DNA of 64,000 nucleotides, from positions 16,325-80,324 of the forward strand of contig DASYNF010000178.1 in the NCBI GenBank assembly GCA_036008685.1, read 5' to 3'. Made by a program: the position numbers and the translations under genes. A model generated the notes under the pieces. It was not told where the DNA came from. It worked only from the letters and a program-made list of their open reading frames with translations, and made no database searches. Below, in pieces: positions 50,815-59,729 of this stretch. This DNA is from Actinomadura_C sp036008685. GTDB taxonomy: Bacteria > Actinomycetota > Actinomycetes > Streptosporangiales > Streptosporangiaceae. Numbering within the stretch: position 1 is the stretch's first letter; every line of letters begins with the position of its first letter.

Positions 50815-51666
50815 TCAGCCGCCCCCGCCGGGAGCCGCCGGCCGGCCGGCCGGGCCGGCCCCGCCGTTCTGCCGCCCCGCGGAACCGGAGCCCGGGTCCG
50901 AGCCGGCGCCTCCCGCGGGAGCCCCGGGAGCCGGGGTGTCACCCGGGACCGTGGTCCCGGCCGGCACCAGGGCCACGGCCACCGCGCCGGCCGAGGCGGC
51001 CTGGGCCACCTGCGGCGCCTGGGCGGGAGGCACCGCGACAGAGATCATGGTCTGGTCCGACTGAAGGGTCTGGTCGCCGGCCTTGGCGACGCCGTAGACG
51101 ATCGCGTCCTCGGAGAGGGTCGTGCCGGGCCGGACCGCACCCGTGTTCTGGCCTCCCACCCCGTACAAGCTCACCCGGTCTCCGGGCTGGAGCCCGTCGG
51201 CGGGCAGCTGGCCCGGCTTCAGCGCCAGTCCCACGATGACCCGGCCGTCCGTGGCGGCGTCGCTCCGCGCCACCATTCCGTTGGTGAGCAGTGCCCCCTT
51301 GACCAGCGGCACGGCGGCACGGGCACCCGCCACCCGGGTGTGCTCGGTCCAGCGGATGAAGTCGATGCCGGTGTTGCCGATCTGCACCTCCTCGAGGGCG
51401 CTCCCGGGGATCTGCTGGCCGGCCGCGACCGGCTGGGCGACCCGCACCGCCGACACCCGCTTGCCGCTGGCCATGACCAGGTAGGCGCTCGTCAGGGCCC
51501 CGCCCAGGATCAGCAGCACGGCGAGGGCGGCGAGGGCGGGCTTGCGCTCGCGCGGTGGTACGGGCAGCCTCCGGTCGGTGGAGGCACCGAGCCCGGTGCG
51601 CCCGAGGCCCGCCGGGGCGTTGGGGGTGTTAGCTGTGTTCGCTACGGTCGACTGACTCGTCTTCAT
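50815..51666 (-). CDS. SAF-domain (CpaB/RcpC-like) pilus-assembly protein
   Basis: 283 residues from ATG 51666 with GGAG upstream. A helix at residues 45 to 70 (ALAALAVLLILGGALTSAYLV) anchors it. The SAF domain follows (VRVAQPVAAGQQIPGSALEE and ARAAVPLVKGALLTNGMV), then a CpaB-like second domain (LKPGQLPADGLQPGDRVSLYG). The tail is Pro/Gly-rich. CpaB proteins line or stabilise the pilus channel. It is the first gene of the leftward Tad operon; the operon promoter and that of the divergent eccC-like gene must lie in the 283 bp at 51667-51949, in which no gene is seen. Confidence 0.83.
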   Translation of the reverse strand: MKTSQSTVANTANTPNAPAGLGRTGLGASTDRRLPVPPRERKPALAALAVLLILGGALTSAYLVMASGKRVSAVRVAQPVAAGQQIPGSALEEVQIGNTGIDFIRWTEHTRVAGARAAVPLVKGALLTNGMVARSDAATDGRVIVGLALKPGQLPADGLQPGDRVSLYGVGGQNTGAVRPGTTLSEDAIVYGVAKAGDQTLQSDQTMISVAVPPAQAPQVAQAASAGAVAVALVPAGTTVPGDTPAPGAPAGGAGSDPGSGSAGRQNGGAGPAGRPAAPGGGG

Positions 51667-51949
51667 CGGTTTGGCCACTCCGAAGCGGTGCGCGCACGGC
51701 CGGAACGTCCCATGGTCCCGGTCCCGCCGAGCCGCCGTCAATCCATTCCGTCAGGTGAAGCCATCCCGTGATGGTCGCCGGCGGGCCGGCCTGCCCGTTC
51801 ACCGCCGGGACCGGGCATCACGGTTCGTGATCTCCAGACAACACGGCGGCGGAAGCGCCGGTCACGTTCCTCACAAAGAATCGCGCCTTCCGGCGGGGCG
51901 CGAGCACGCATCCTAGGCTTGGCGCCAGGCCGAACAGCGGAGGGTACGG

Positions 51950-54900
51950 ATGCGCATCTCGCTCACGGCGCTGACGGGTCAGGGCCGCCGGGACATCGTC
52001 ATCCAAGGCGGTCCGGATACGACCGTGGCCGGCGTCACCGCCTCACTCGCCGGCCTCACCGGGGCCGGCCGGGCCCTGTGGATGGACGGCCGGATGCTGG
52101 ACCCGGCGGCCGAGGCCGCACGGGCCCTGCGCGACGGTGCCGTCGTGACCGTCGAGCCGAAGTCGGCCGCGGCCACGGTCTCCGCCGAGCCGACCGGGCT
52201 CGTCGAGATCCGGGTGGCCGGCGGCCCGGCGGCCGGCGGCGTCCACCGCGTCGGCATCGGGACCACGGTGATCGGCGCCGGACCCGACACCGACGTCCAC
52301 CTCGCCGATCCCGCCGTCCAAGGCCCCGTGCTGCGAGTGACGGTGCGACGGGAACAGGTCACCGTGGAGCCGTGCGGGGCCGTGACGGCGACGCTGGACC
52401 AGGTCCCCATCGCGGGACCTCTGCGATGGCCCCCCGGCGGCATGCTGATCGTCGGGTCCACGGCCCTGACACTGTCGCCGGCCACCTCCCCGGACACCCA
52501 CCTGGAGTCCCTGCCCGAGGGCGGGCTCGCCTACAACCGGCCGCCGCGCATCGATCCGTTCCGGCGCCCCCGGCGCATCAAGGTGCCGCAGCGGCCCCAA
52601 CGCGGCGACAAGCAGCGGCTCAGGCTCTTCGGCGCGGTGATGTTCTCGGCCTTCGGGCTGGTCATGGCGTTCGCGCTGCACCAGTGGTGGTGGGCGCTGT
52701 TCGCCCTCAGCTGGCCGGTCATGCAGGTGGGCGAGTGGGTGGCCGACCGCCTGCACGGGCGCAGGTCCTATCGCAGGGCCCTCAAGGACTATCACCGCCG
52801 CGCGGGGGAGTTCGACGGGGAGCTCGGGGCGCTGCGGCACGCCGACGAGGTGGACCGGCGGGACATGAGCCCGGACCCGGCCGAGGTGCTGCTGACCGCC
52901 ACCGGACCACGCCGGAGGCTGTGGGAACGCCGCCTCACCGATCCGGACGCGCTGTGCCTGCGGGTGGGGCTCGCCGACCAGCCGGCCCACATCGAGCTCG
53001 CCGGCAGTGATCCCGCCGAGCCCGGCGATCCCGGCGATCCCCGCGATCCCGGCAAGCCCGGCCGGCAGGTCCCCGTGGCGCACGCGGTCCCGGTGACGCT
53101 CCCGCTGCCCGAGCTGGGGGTGATCGGGCTCACCGGGCCGAGAGCGGCGTCGCGGGGCCTGGCCCGCTGGCTGGTCGCCCAGGCCGCGGCCCTGCACAGC
53201 CCGCGCGACCTCGCCATCGTCGTGCTCTGCGCCGGCGACGGCGGCGCCGAGCACTGGAACTGGGTGCGGTGGCTGCCGCACTCCGCGCCCCGTGAGGGCG
53301 AGGAGTGCGTGGCCCTCGTCGGCACCGATCCCGAGTCGGTGGCCCGCCGGGTCACCGAGCTCGCGATCCGGATCACCGACCGGCGCCGCGCCCACAACGC
53401 GGCGGCCGGGTTCCTGGCGGAGTCCCCCCGCCCGGCCGCGCCGCCGTACAACATCCTGGTGGTGCTCGACGGCGCGCGAACACTGCGGCGCGTGCCCGGC
53501 ATGCCGCAGGTGCTGTCGAGCGGGCCGCAGTTCGGCGTGCACGCCGTCTGCATCGACGACGAGGACCGGCTGCTGCCGGAGGAGTGCACCGTGGTGGCGT
53601 CCTGGGACTGGGACCGGCCCGCCTCGCTGACACTGCGGGGGCACGGCCTCGAGCACCTCGGGCCGGTGCTGGCCGACCAGGTCTCGCCCGCGTGGTGCGA
53701 CCGGATGGGGCGCGCGCTGGCCCCCGTTCGCGATGTGTCCAGGGAGGACTCCGAGGAGGCCGTCCCGGCGAACGCCCGGCTCCTGGAGCTGCTGGGGATG
53801 CCCGACCCCACCGCCGGCCACGTCCTCGCGGCCTGGCGGGACGGAGGCCGCCGGACACGCGTGCCGATCGGGCTCGGGACCGACGGCCCGTTCTCCATCG
53901 ACCTGCGGAGGGACGGCCCGCACGGGCTCATCGCCGGCACGACGGGGGCGGGCAAGTCCGAGCTGCTCCAGACCCTCATCGCGTCGCTCGCCGTGGCCAA
54001 CCGGCCGGACGAGATGACGTTCGTGCTCATCGACTACAAGGGCGGCGCGGCGTTCAAGGACTGCGCGGAGCTCCCGCACACCGTCGGCATGGTGACGGAC
54101 CTGGACGGGCACCTGACCCAGCGGGCCCTCGAGTCCCTCGGCGCCGAGCTGCGGCGCCGGGAGGCGATCCTGCTGGCCGCCGGGGCCAAGGACGTGGATG
54201 ACTACAACGACCTCCGGGCCCGGTCCGGCGGCGAGGGGTTCGAACCCATGCCCCGGCTCGCGCTGGTCATCGACGAGTTCGCGGCGATGGTGGCGGAGCT
54301 CCCCGACTTCGTGGCGGGGCTGGTCGACATCGGACGCCGCGGCCGGTCGCTCGGCGTGCACCTGATCCTCGCCACCCAGCGCCCGGCCGGCGTCGTGACC
54401 GCCGACATCCGGGCCAACACCAACCTGCGGATCGCCCTGCGGGTCACGGACGCGGACGAGTCGACGGACGTGCTCGACTCCCCCGACGCCGCCCGCATCT
54501 CCAAGTCCACCCCGGGCCGCTGCTACGTACGGTCGGGAGCCGGGTCCCCCCGGCCGGTGCAGTCGGCCCGGATCGGCGGCCGGCGGCCCGACGCCGCCAC
54601 CGGATCCGCGCCGGCGTCGGTGCTCCCGCTCCCCTGGGAGGCCCTCGGCCGGGCCATCGGGGGCACCGGCCGGGCCGGCGCGGCCCGTGCGGACGGCACC
54701 ATGGTGACCGACCTGGCGGTGCTCGTGCGAGCGGTCAAGGACGCCGCCCTCGGCGCCGGGATCCCGGAGCAGCCCAGCCCTTGGCTCGACCAGCTCTCCG
54801 ACCGGGTCACCCTGTCGCCGCGCGGCGCGGCGGGCGGCTCGGTCGTGGACCTCCCCCCGATCGAGTTCGGGCAGACCGACCTGCCGGCCGAGCAGTCCCG

Positions 54901-56401
54901 GGCAGCCCTGGCCCTCGACCTGGCCCGGGACGGGCACGTCTACGTGGCCGGCTCGCCGAGGTCCGGCCGGTCCACCGCCCTGCGCACGCTCGCGGGCTCC
55001 CTGGCCGCGTCCTGCTCCCCGTACGACGCGCACCTCTACGCGATCGACTGCGGGGCCAACGCGCTACTGCCCCTGGTATCCCTGCCGCACTGCGGCGCGG
55101 TGGTCGGGCGGGACCAGCTCGACCGGGTGGAACGGCTGCTCGCCGCTCTCGCCGCCGAGGTCGCGCGCCGCCAGCAGCTGCTGGCCGGCGCCGGATTCTC
55201 CTCGATCGCCGAGCAGCGGGCCTCGGTCACCTCGGCGGAGCGGCTGCCCTGGATGATCCTCCTGCTCGACCGGTGGGAGGGGTTCGTCGCCGCCTTCGAG
55301 AACTACGACTACGGCCGGCTGATCGACGCCGTTCTCGGGCTCCTGCGCGAGGGCGCGGCCGTGGGGATGCGTGCCGTGTTCACCGGCGACCGCTCCGGGC
55401 TGGGCGGCCAGGTCTCCACCCTGTTCGACCGGCGGCTGGTGCTCCGGATGGCCGATCCTCAGGACTACGGATACGCCGGCATCCAGGAGAAGCAGGTGCC
55501 CTCGTTCATGCCTCCCGGCCGGGCACTGGAGCAGGCCGGCCCCGGTGAGCCCCTCCGCGAGTCCCAGATCGGGCTGCTGTGCGACGACCCCTCCGGCACG
55601 GCCCAGGTCGCCGCGCTGCAGGAGATCACGCGGTCCTGCGCCTCCCGCCATGGCCGGCTGCCGCAGCGGATGCGGCCCCTGCACGTCGACGAGCTGCCCG
55701 TACGGGTCACCTATGAGGAGGCGCTGGCGCTGGAGCCCGGCTTCCGGGCCCCCTCCCGCCTGTGGGCCCTGATCGGCGCCGGCGGGGACGCGCTCGCACC
55801 GGTGGGCATCGACCTGCTGGCCGAGGGCCCGGGGTTCGTGGTCGCCGGGCCGCCGAGATCGGGACGCTCCACGACGCTGCGCACCATGGTGCGGTCCCTG
55901 CTGGACCCCGCGGTCGGCGGGGGCCTGGTGCCGGTCCTGCTGATCACGCCCCGCCGGTCGCCGCTGCGGCGGCTCGCCGGCCGGCCGGGGGTGCTCGGCG
56001 TCCTGGACACCGCCGCGTCCGAAGACGAGCTGGAGGCCCTTCTCGAGCACGAGCACCGCTATGTGGTCGTGGTCGACGACGCGGAGCTGCTGGACGAGAC
56101 CGAGCTCGACGACGCGCTCCGCAAGGTCCTGCGGAGCGCGCGGGACGGTGAGCACGCCCTGGTCCTCGGCGGCACGACCGCCGATCTCAACCGGGGCTAC
56201 CGGGGCTTCCTGTCCGACTCCCGGCGGTCCCGCTCCGGCGTGCTGCTGTCGGTGGACTCTCCCGACGACGGGGACCTGTTCGGGCTCCGGCTCCCCCGCA
56301 ACGCCGCCGGCGGCGGCCCCACCGGCCGCGGCCTCTTCGTCGCCGCCGGTGTCACGACCCGGATCCAGGTGGCCCTCCCGGACCCCCTCGAAGAGTCATG
56401 A
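51950..56401 (+). CDS. FHA- and FtsK/SpoIIIE-domain ATPase (EccC/EssC type, type VII secretion)
   Basis: 1483 residues from ATG 51950. Residues 1 to 75 are ubiquitin-like, and an FHA-like domain spans ~85 to 175. Two helices follow at about 225 to 265 (AVMFSAFGLVMAFALHQWWW), then three FtsK ATPase modules. Module 1 is intact (Walker A GTTGAGKSELLQ near residue 665; Walker B LALVIDEFAAM near 772). Modules 2 (GSPRSGRSTALR, near 1003) and 3 (GPPRSGRSTTLR, near 1303) have Arg instead of the Walker lysine. The layout with an N-terminal FHA resembles EssC of firmicutes more than mycobacterial split EccCa/EccCb. It probably exports the WXG100 protein encoded next to it. Confidence 0.9.
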   Translation: MRISLTALTGQGRRDIVIQGGPDTTVAGVTASLAGLTGAGRALWMDGRMLDPAAEAARALRDGAVVTVEPKSAAATVSAEPTGLVEIRVAGGPAAGGVHRVGIGTTVIGAGPDTDVHLADPAVQGPVLRVTVRREQVTVEPCGAVTATLDQVPIAGPLRWPPGGMLIVGSTALTLSPATSPDTHLESLPEGGLAYNRPPRIDPFRRPRRIKVPQRPQRGDKQRLRLFGAVMFSAFGLVMAFALHQWWWALFALSWPVMQVGEWVADRLHGRRSYRRALKDYHRRAGEFDGELGALRHADEVDRRDMSPDPAEVLLTATGPRRRLWERRLTDPDALCLRVGLADQPAHIELAGSDPAEPGDPGDPRDPGKPGRQVPVAHAVPVTLPLPELGVIGLTGPRAASRGLARWLVAQAAALHSPRDLAIVVLCAGDGGAEHWNWVRWLPHSAPREGEECVALVGTDPESVARRVTELAIRITDRRRAHNAAAGFLAESPRPAAPPYNILVVLDGARTLRRVPGMPQVLSSGPQFGVHAVCIDDEDRLLPEECTVVASWDWDRPASLTLRGHGLEHLGPVLADQVSPAWCDRMGRALAPVRDVSREDSEEAVPANARLLELLGMPDPTAGHVLAAWRDGGRRTRVPIGLGTDGPFSIDLRRDGPHGLIAGTTGAGKSELLQTLIASLAVANRPDEMTFVLIDYKGGAAFKDCAELPHTVGMVTDLDGHLTQRALESLGAELRRREAILLAAGAKDVDDYNDLRARSGGEGFEPMPRLALVIDEFAAMVAELPDFVAGLVDIGRRGRSLGVHLILATQRPAGVVTADIRANTNLRIALRVTDADESTDVLDSPDAARISKSTPGRCYVRSGAGSPRPVQSARIGGRRPDAATGSAPASVLPLPWEALGRAIGGTGRAGAARADGTMVTDLAVLVRAVKDAALGAGIPEQPSPWLDQLSDRVTLSPRGAAGGSVVDLPPIEFGQTDLPAEQSRAALALDLARDGHVYVAGSPRSGRSTALRTLAGSLAASCSPYDAHLYAIDCGANALLPLVSLPHCGAVVGRDQLDRVERLLAALAAEVARRQQLLAGAGFSSIAEQRASVTSAERLPWMILLLDRWEGFVAAFENYDYGRLIDAVLGLLREGAAVGMRAVFTGDRSGLGGQVSTLFDRRLVLRMADPQDYGYAGIQEKQVPSFMPPGRALEQAGPGEPLRESQIGLLCDDPSGTAQVAALQEITRSCASRHGRLPQRMRPLHVDELPVRVTYEEALALEPGFRAPSRLWALIGAGGDALAPVGIDLLAEGPGFVVAGPPRSGRSTTLRTMVRSLLDPAVGGGLVPVLLITPRRSPLRRLAGRPGVLGVLDTAASEDELEALLEHEHRYVVVVDDAELLDETELDDALRKVLRSARDGEHALVLGGTTADLNRGYRGFLSDSRRSRSGVLLSVDSPDDGDLFGLRLPRNAAGGGPTGRGLFVAAGVTTRIQVALPDPLEES

Positions 56402-56407
56402 GGCGGA

Positions 56408-56449
56408 ATCGGTGAGGCCCGGCCCGTGCACGGGCCGGGCCTCACCGAT
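56408..56449. terminator. 42-bp perfect palindrome between convergent eccC-like and WXG100 genes
   Basis: Two 21-bp arms (56408-56428 and 56429-56449) are exact reverse complements with no spacer. The arms are centred on GGCCCGTGCACGGGCC. It is 6 bp after the ATPase stop and 5 bp from the WXG100 stop. A bidirectional transcription terminator is the obvious role. Confidence 0.85.
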
Positions 56450-56454
56450 CCGGC

Positions 56455-56727
56455 TCAGCGGGTCGCGGCCTCGATGTTCTGCTGCGACTTCTTGATGTCC
56501 TGGCCACCCTGGTCCAGGGCGACGGCCATCTTGTCGAACGCGGTCTTGGCCTCCTGCCAGGCGCTGCGGAAGCGGTCCGCACCCGGGCCCCACCAGGTCT
56601 CACTACTGGCCACGGTGCGCCCGTTCAGGTCCTTGATGAGGGCGTCGAGGTTCCTGGAATTCTTGTTGAACATGCGCGAAAGCTCTTCGAGCGCCGCGAT
56701 GTTGGCACCACGCCTGTCTCCGCTCAC
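56455..56727 (-). CDS. WXG100-family protein (ESAT-6-like, type VII secretion substrate)
   Basis: 90 residues from GTG 56727, preceded by AAAGGA. Two helices flank a central WWGPGADRFRSAW, which carries the W-x-G turn. The second helix ends DIKKSQQNIEAATR. WXG100 proteins form four-helix dimers secreted by type VII systems. It has no second WXG100 partner alongside, so a homodimer is likely. It is the only obvious substrate next to the EccC-like ATPase. Confidence 0.9.
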   Translation of the reverse strand: MSGDRRGANIAALEELSRMFNKNSRNLDALIKDLNGRTVASSETWWGPGADRFRSAWQEAKTAFDKMAVALDQGGQDIKKSQQNIEAATR

Positions 56728-56951
56728 GACTCTGTCCTTTCATCGGGAAAAGGGGGGATCCCGCCGCCCCGTCCGGCATCGGGCAGCGTTTCCGGCACCC
56801 ACTTCGGTCTTCGGTCTGTACCTCCCGTGGCGCACGTCGAGATCCCCGTACGGATCCCGGACCGGCCGACGGTGATCATGGGGCCGGGATGCTGGACATG
56901 CGCGCCAAGCCTAGGGACCCGGCATCGACGTTTCCAGACCCGCGGGGCGGA

Positions 56952-57125
56952 TCAGGAGGCGCTTCGCCCGTTTCGCGCCACGCGGGGGTGACCGCTTGCG
57001 GCCAGGCCGGAAGGTCCCGGCGCCTCGCAGGTGTAGAAGGCTTCGCCTCCGGCATCACGGAACTCGCGGGTGCCGAACTTGTCGTCGAACCTCCGCAGCA
57101 CCGCGACGCCCGGAGGATCCCTCAT
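56952..57125 (-). CDS. Possible small protein (low confidence)
   Basis: A 57-residue frame from ATG 57125 on the minus strand. The stretch VLRRFDDKFGTREFRDAGGEAFYTCE has a natural-looking composition and high third-position GC over most of its length, unlike a random shadow. The final ~20 residues are less convincing. No ribosome site is strong. The 490-bp gap between WXG100 and the carboxylase alpha gene otherwise holds only promoter-like sequence. Confidence 0.3.
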   Translation of the reverse strand: MRDPPGVAVLRRFDDKFGTREFRDAGGEAFYTCEAPGPSGLAASGHPRVARNGRSAS

Positions 57126-57146
57126 TGACCTGCGATCACGGTCAAT
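57124..57146. promoter_or_regulatory. 7-bp inverted repeat upstream of the carboxylase alpha gene
   Basis: Arms ATTGACC (57124-57130) and GGTCAAT (57140-57146) flank 9 bases. It lies 72 bp before the GTG of the alpha subunit gene. It could be an operator for that gene, or simply contain a -35 like element (TTGACC). Evidence is limited to symmetry and position. Confidence 0.4.
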
Positions 57147-57217
57147 AAGGAGGGCCTTACGAAGGTGCACCCGCGCGGTTGCCTAGACTTCGTGCGAAGT
57201 CAGAGGAGGAGTCGCCT

Positions 57218-58966
57218 GTGCGCAAGGTCCTGATCGCCAACCGTGGTGAGATCGCGGTGCGTATCGCCCGCGCCTGCAAGGACGCCGGCCTCGCCAGCGT
57301 CGCCGTCTACGCGGAGCCCGACCTCAACGCGCTGCACGTTCGCGTGGCCGACGAGGCCCATGCCCTGGGCGGCCGGACGGCGGCCGAGACCTACCTCGAC
57401 GTCGGGAAGCTACTCAAGATCGCACACGAGACCGGCGCGGACGCCGTGCACCCCGGCTATGGATTCCTGGCCGAGAACGCCGACTTCGCGACCGCGGTGG
57501 CCGACGCCGGGCTGACCTGGATCGGCCCCCCGCCGGCGGCGATCATCGCGCTCGGAGACAAGGTGCAGGCCCGGCACATCGCCCACAAGGTCGGCGCCCC
57601 GCTGGTCGCGGGCACTCCCGATCCCGTGGCCGACGCCGACGAGGTGATCGCGTTCGCGCGCGAGCACGGCCTCCCGGTCGCCATCAAGGCGGCGTACGGC
57701 GGCGGCGGACGCGGCCTCAAGGTCGCACGCACCATCGAGGAGATCCCCGAGCTGTTCGAGTCGGCGGTGCGTGAGGCCGTCGGCGCGTTCGGCCGCGGCG
57801 AGTGCTTCGTGGAGCGCTACCTGGACCGGCCCCGCCATGTCGAGACCCAGTGCCTCGCGGACCGGCACGGAGCCGTGGCCGTGATCTCCACCCGGGACTG
57901 CTCGCTGCAGCGAAGGCATCAGAAGCTCGTGGAGGAGGCTCCGGCCCCCTTCCTGTCCGAGGAGCAGATCGATCTCCTCTACCGCAGCTCCAAGGCGATC
58001 CTCAAGGAGGCCGGCTATGTCGGCGCGGGGACCTGTGAGTTCCTGGTCGGCCAGGACGGGACGATCTCCTTCCTCGAGGTCAACACGCGGCTGCAGGTCG
58101 AACACCCGGTGACCGAGGAGGTGTCCGGCCTCGACCTCGTGCGCGAGATGTTCCGGATCGCCGACGGTGAGCCGCTCGGCTACGACGACCCGCCTCTGCG
58201 CGGGCACTCGATCGAGTTCCGGATCAACGCCGAGGACGCGGGACGCGGCTTCCTGCCCGCGCCCGGGACCGTCACCGCGTGGGAGGCCCCGTCCGGCCCG
58301 GGCGTACGACTGGACACCGGCTACACCGCCGGGATGACGGTGCCGCAGGCGTTCGACTCCCTGGTGGCCAAGCTCATCGTCACCGGTGCGACCCGTCAGC
58401 AGGCGATCGAGCGGGGCCGCCGGGCGCTCGCGGAGTTCGTGGTCGAGGGCATGCCCACGGTGCTGCCCTTCCACCGCGCCGTGCTCGAGGACCCCGCGTT
58501 CGTGACCGAGCCGTTCACCGTGCACACCCGGTGGATCGAGACGGAGTTCGACAACACGATCGCTCCCTACGACGCCGCACCCGATCCCGAGGAGCCCGCG
58601 GAGCGCGAGCGGGTGACGGTGGAGGTCGGCGGCAGGCGCCTCGAGGTCGTGCTCCCCGCCGGCCTCGGCGCCGGTGCGGCGCAGACCGGCCGGGGCCCGG
58701 CACCGCGGCGCGGGAAGGGCCGTCGCGACGGGGAGGGCGCGGCCGCGGGGGGCAACGCCCTGGTGAGCCCGATGCAGGGCACCATCGTCAAGCTCGTCGC
58801 GAGCGAGGGCGCCACGGTGGCCGCCGGCGACACGATCGTGGTCCTCGAGGCCATGAAGATGGAGCAGCCTCTCGCCGCCCACAAGGCCGGCACCGTGACG
58901 GGCCTGTCCGCCGAGGTCGGCCAGACCGTCGCCAGCGGCACGGCGATCTGCGAGATCAAGGATTAG
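57218..58966 (+). CDS. accA: Acyl-CoA carboxylase alpha subunit (biotin carboxylase plus BCCP)
   Basis: 582 residues from GTG 57218, with GAGGAGGA upstream. The biotin carboxylase domain shows VRKVLIANRGEIAVRIARAC, KAAYGGGGRGLKV (ATP-grasp loop), FLEVNTRLQVEHPVTEE and EFRINAED. The C-terminal BCCP domain carries the biotinylated lysine in VLEAMKMEQPL. It carboxylates biotin with ATP and bicarbonate, then hands it to the beta subunit (35687). BirA at 28053 adds the biotin. The actinobacterial gene is often called accA or pccA; the acyl substrate is not fixed by the sequence. Confidence 0.95.
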   Translation: MRKVLIANRGEIAVRIARACKDAGLASVAVYAEPDLNALHVRVADEAHALGGRTAAETYLDVGKLLKIAHETGADAVHPGYGFLAENADFATAVADAGLTWIGPPPAAIIALGDKVQARHIAHKVGAPLVAGTPDPVADADEVIAFAREHGLPVAIKAAYGGGGRGLKVARTIEEIPELFESAVREAVGAFGRGECFVERYLDRPRHVETQCLADRHGAVAVISTRDCSLQRRHQKLVEEAPAPFLSEEQIDLLYRSSKAILKEAGYVGAGTCEFLVGQDGTISFLEVNTRLQVEHPVTEEVSGLDLVREMFRIADGEPLGYDDPPLRGHSIEFRINAEDAGRGFLPAPGTVTAWEAPSGPGVRLDTGYTAGMTVPQAFDSLVAKLIVTGATRQQAIERGRRALAEFVVEGMPTVLPFHRAVLEDPAFVTEPFTVHTRWIETEFDNTIAPYDAAPDPEEPAERERVTVEVGGRRLEVVLPAGLGAGAAQTGRGPAPRRGKGRRDGEGAAAGGNALVSPMQGTIVKLVASEGATVAAGDTIVVLEAMKMEQPLAAHKAGTVTGLSAEVGQTVASGTAICEIKD

Positions 58967-59011
58967 CCCGGGATCTTCGGGTAGGGCCGTCTCCAGCGGG
59001 AGGCGTCACCT

Positions 59012-59137
59012 GTGAAACTCGGCTATCTGCGCCCGCTCCACGCCACTGACGTCCCGTACGCCTCGGTCTACCTTGATACGGGGCATGCCACCGAGGAAGC
59101 GGCCAAGGCGCTCGAGCTGCGCTGGGGCCACTCATGA
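59012..59137 (+). pseudogene. N-terminal remnant of a peptidyl-tRNA hydrolase/release-factor-like (baeRF) protein
   Basis: 41 codons from GTG 59012, with GGGAGG upstream, end at TGA 59135. The frame reads VKLGYLRPLHATDVPYASVYL, then DTGHATEEAAKALELRW. This closely resembles the first ~40 residues of actinobacterial Vms1/baeRF-family proteins, normally ~370 residues, in which the segment PYASVYxDxSxxTEDA is conserved. The remaining ~330 residues are absent. It is therefore a truncated remnant, or at most a short orphan peptide. Confidence 0.6.
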
Positions 59138-59172
59138 GCGGCGACGGCTCGGCGCCCGTAAGATCTCGCCAC

Positions 59173-59376
59173 GTGCGATACGTCCGTTATCTGGCGACGC
59201 CCGCGGCGCTGCTCACGTGTCTGCCCGGCACCGCACAGGCGGCCGCCCCCCGGCCCACGGTCCCCGCGACCAAGCCCGCGAGCCGCGCCGACCACCTGGC
59301 CGGCCGGCTGCGGCGCAATCCCATGGTCCTGGGCGATCCGCTCCATCTCCCGAGCCGACGCGGGCTTCAGGGCTAG
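59173..59376 (+). pseudogene. Truncated secreted TPM-like gene, cut by a mobile element
   Basis: 67 codons from GTG 59173 (TAAGAT at 59159 could be a -10 for a leaderless start). It encodes a signal peptide (VRYVRYLATPAALLTCLPGTAQA) and then ADHLAGRLRRNPMVLGDPLHL. The latter resembles the first part of the two genes further right (pattern la-x-l-x5-vyv-x-e). The frame stops at TAG 59374, which is the border CTAG of the element at 59373-59717. The rest of the gene is missing, so it is a broken paralogue. Confidence 0.55.
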
Positions 59377-59717
59377 TGCCGTGTCCGAAATCCTTGTTGG
59401 TGTAATCGGCTTCGGTGATCAGGAGTGGCTGGTGGTCTGATCGCTTTGGAGCGTCATCCAACCTGGTTCGTCGTAGGCACCTGCTGTAATCGCCTCGTGC
59501 CTCGACGTCTCGATGGGAACGCTGCTCCGGTGGTGATGCGCACTGCCCGGGTCGGCCTGCGCGTCACCCGCGCCCAGCGGCGACGTTGCTTCGGCCTGCT
59601 GATCGCGGCACCTCCTCGACCTGCCCGGCCTGCCCCACCCGGGGAGTCGCTCGCCACCACGGCGAGGATCAACCAACACTGTGAATACACCACCAACGTT
59701 GCTTGACGCGGCACTAG
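59373..59717. mobile_element. 345-bp decayed insertion element with inverted ends
   Basis: Left end CTAGTGCCGTGTC and right end GACGCGGCACTAG pair with one mismatch, and imperfect pairing extends to about 36 bp. Both borders are CTAG, fitting a 4-bp target duplication of the type made by IS5-family elements. Inside, a frame at 59533 reads VMRTARVGLRVTRAQRRRCF, like the start of an actinobacterial TnpB-type transposase, but it fails soon after. Because TnpB elements lack such ends, this may be a deletion derivative or MITE with captured sequence. No functional transposase is present. Confidence 0.6.
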
Positions 59718-59729
59718 AGTGAGCGGCCT

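Noticed and set aside
52043..55033. Minus-strand 996-codon frame inside the EccC-like gene
   Set aside because: Repetitive Arg/Gly/His composition, typical of antisense shadows in high-GC DNA.
59425..59706. Intact transposase gene in the element
   Set aside because: The frame resembles only the first ~20 residues of a TnpB-like protein and lacks any catalytic domain.
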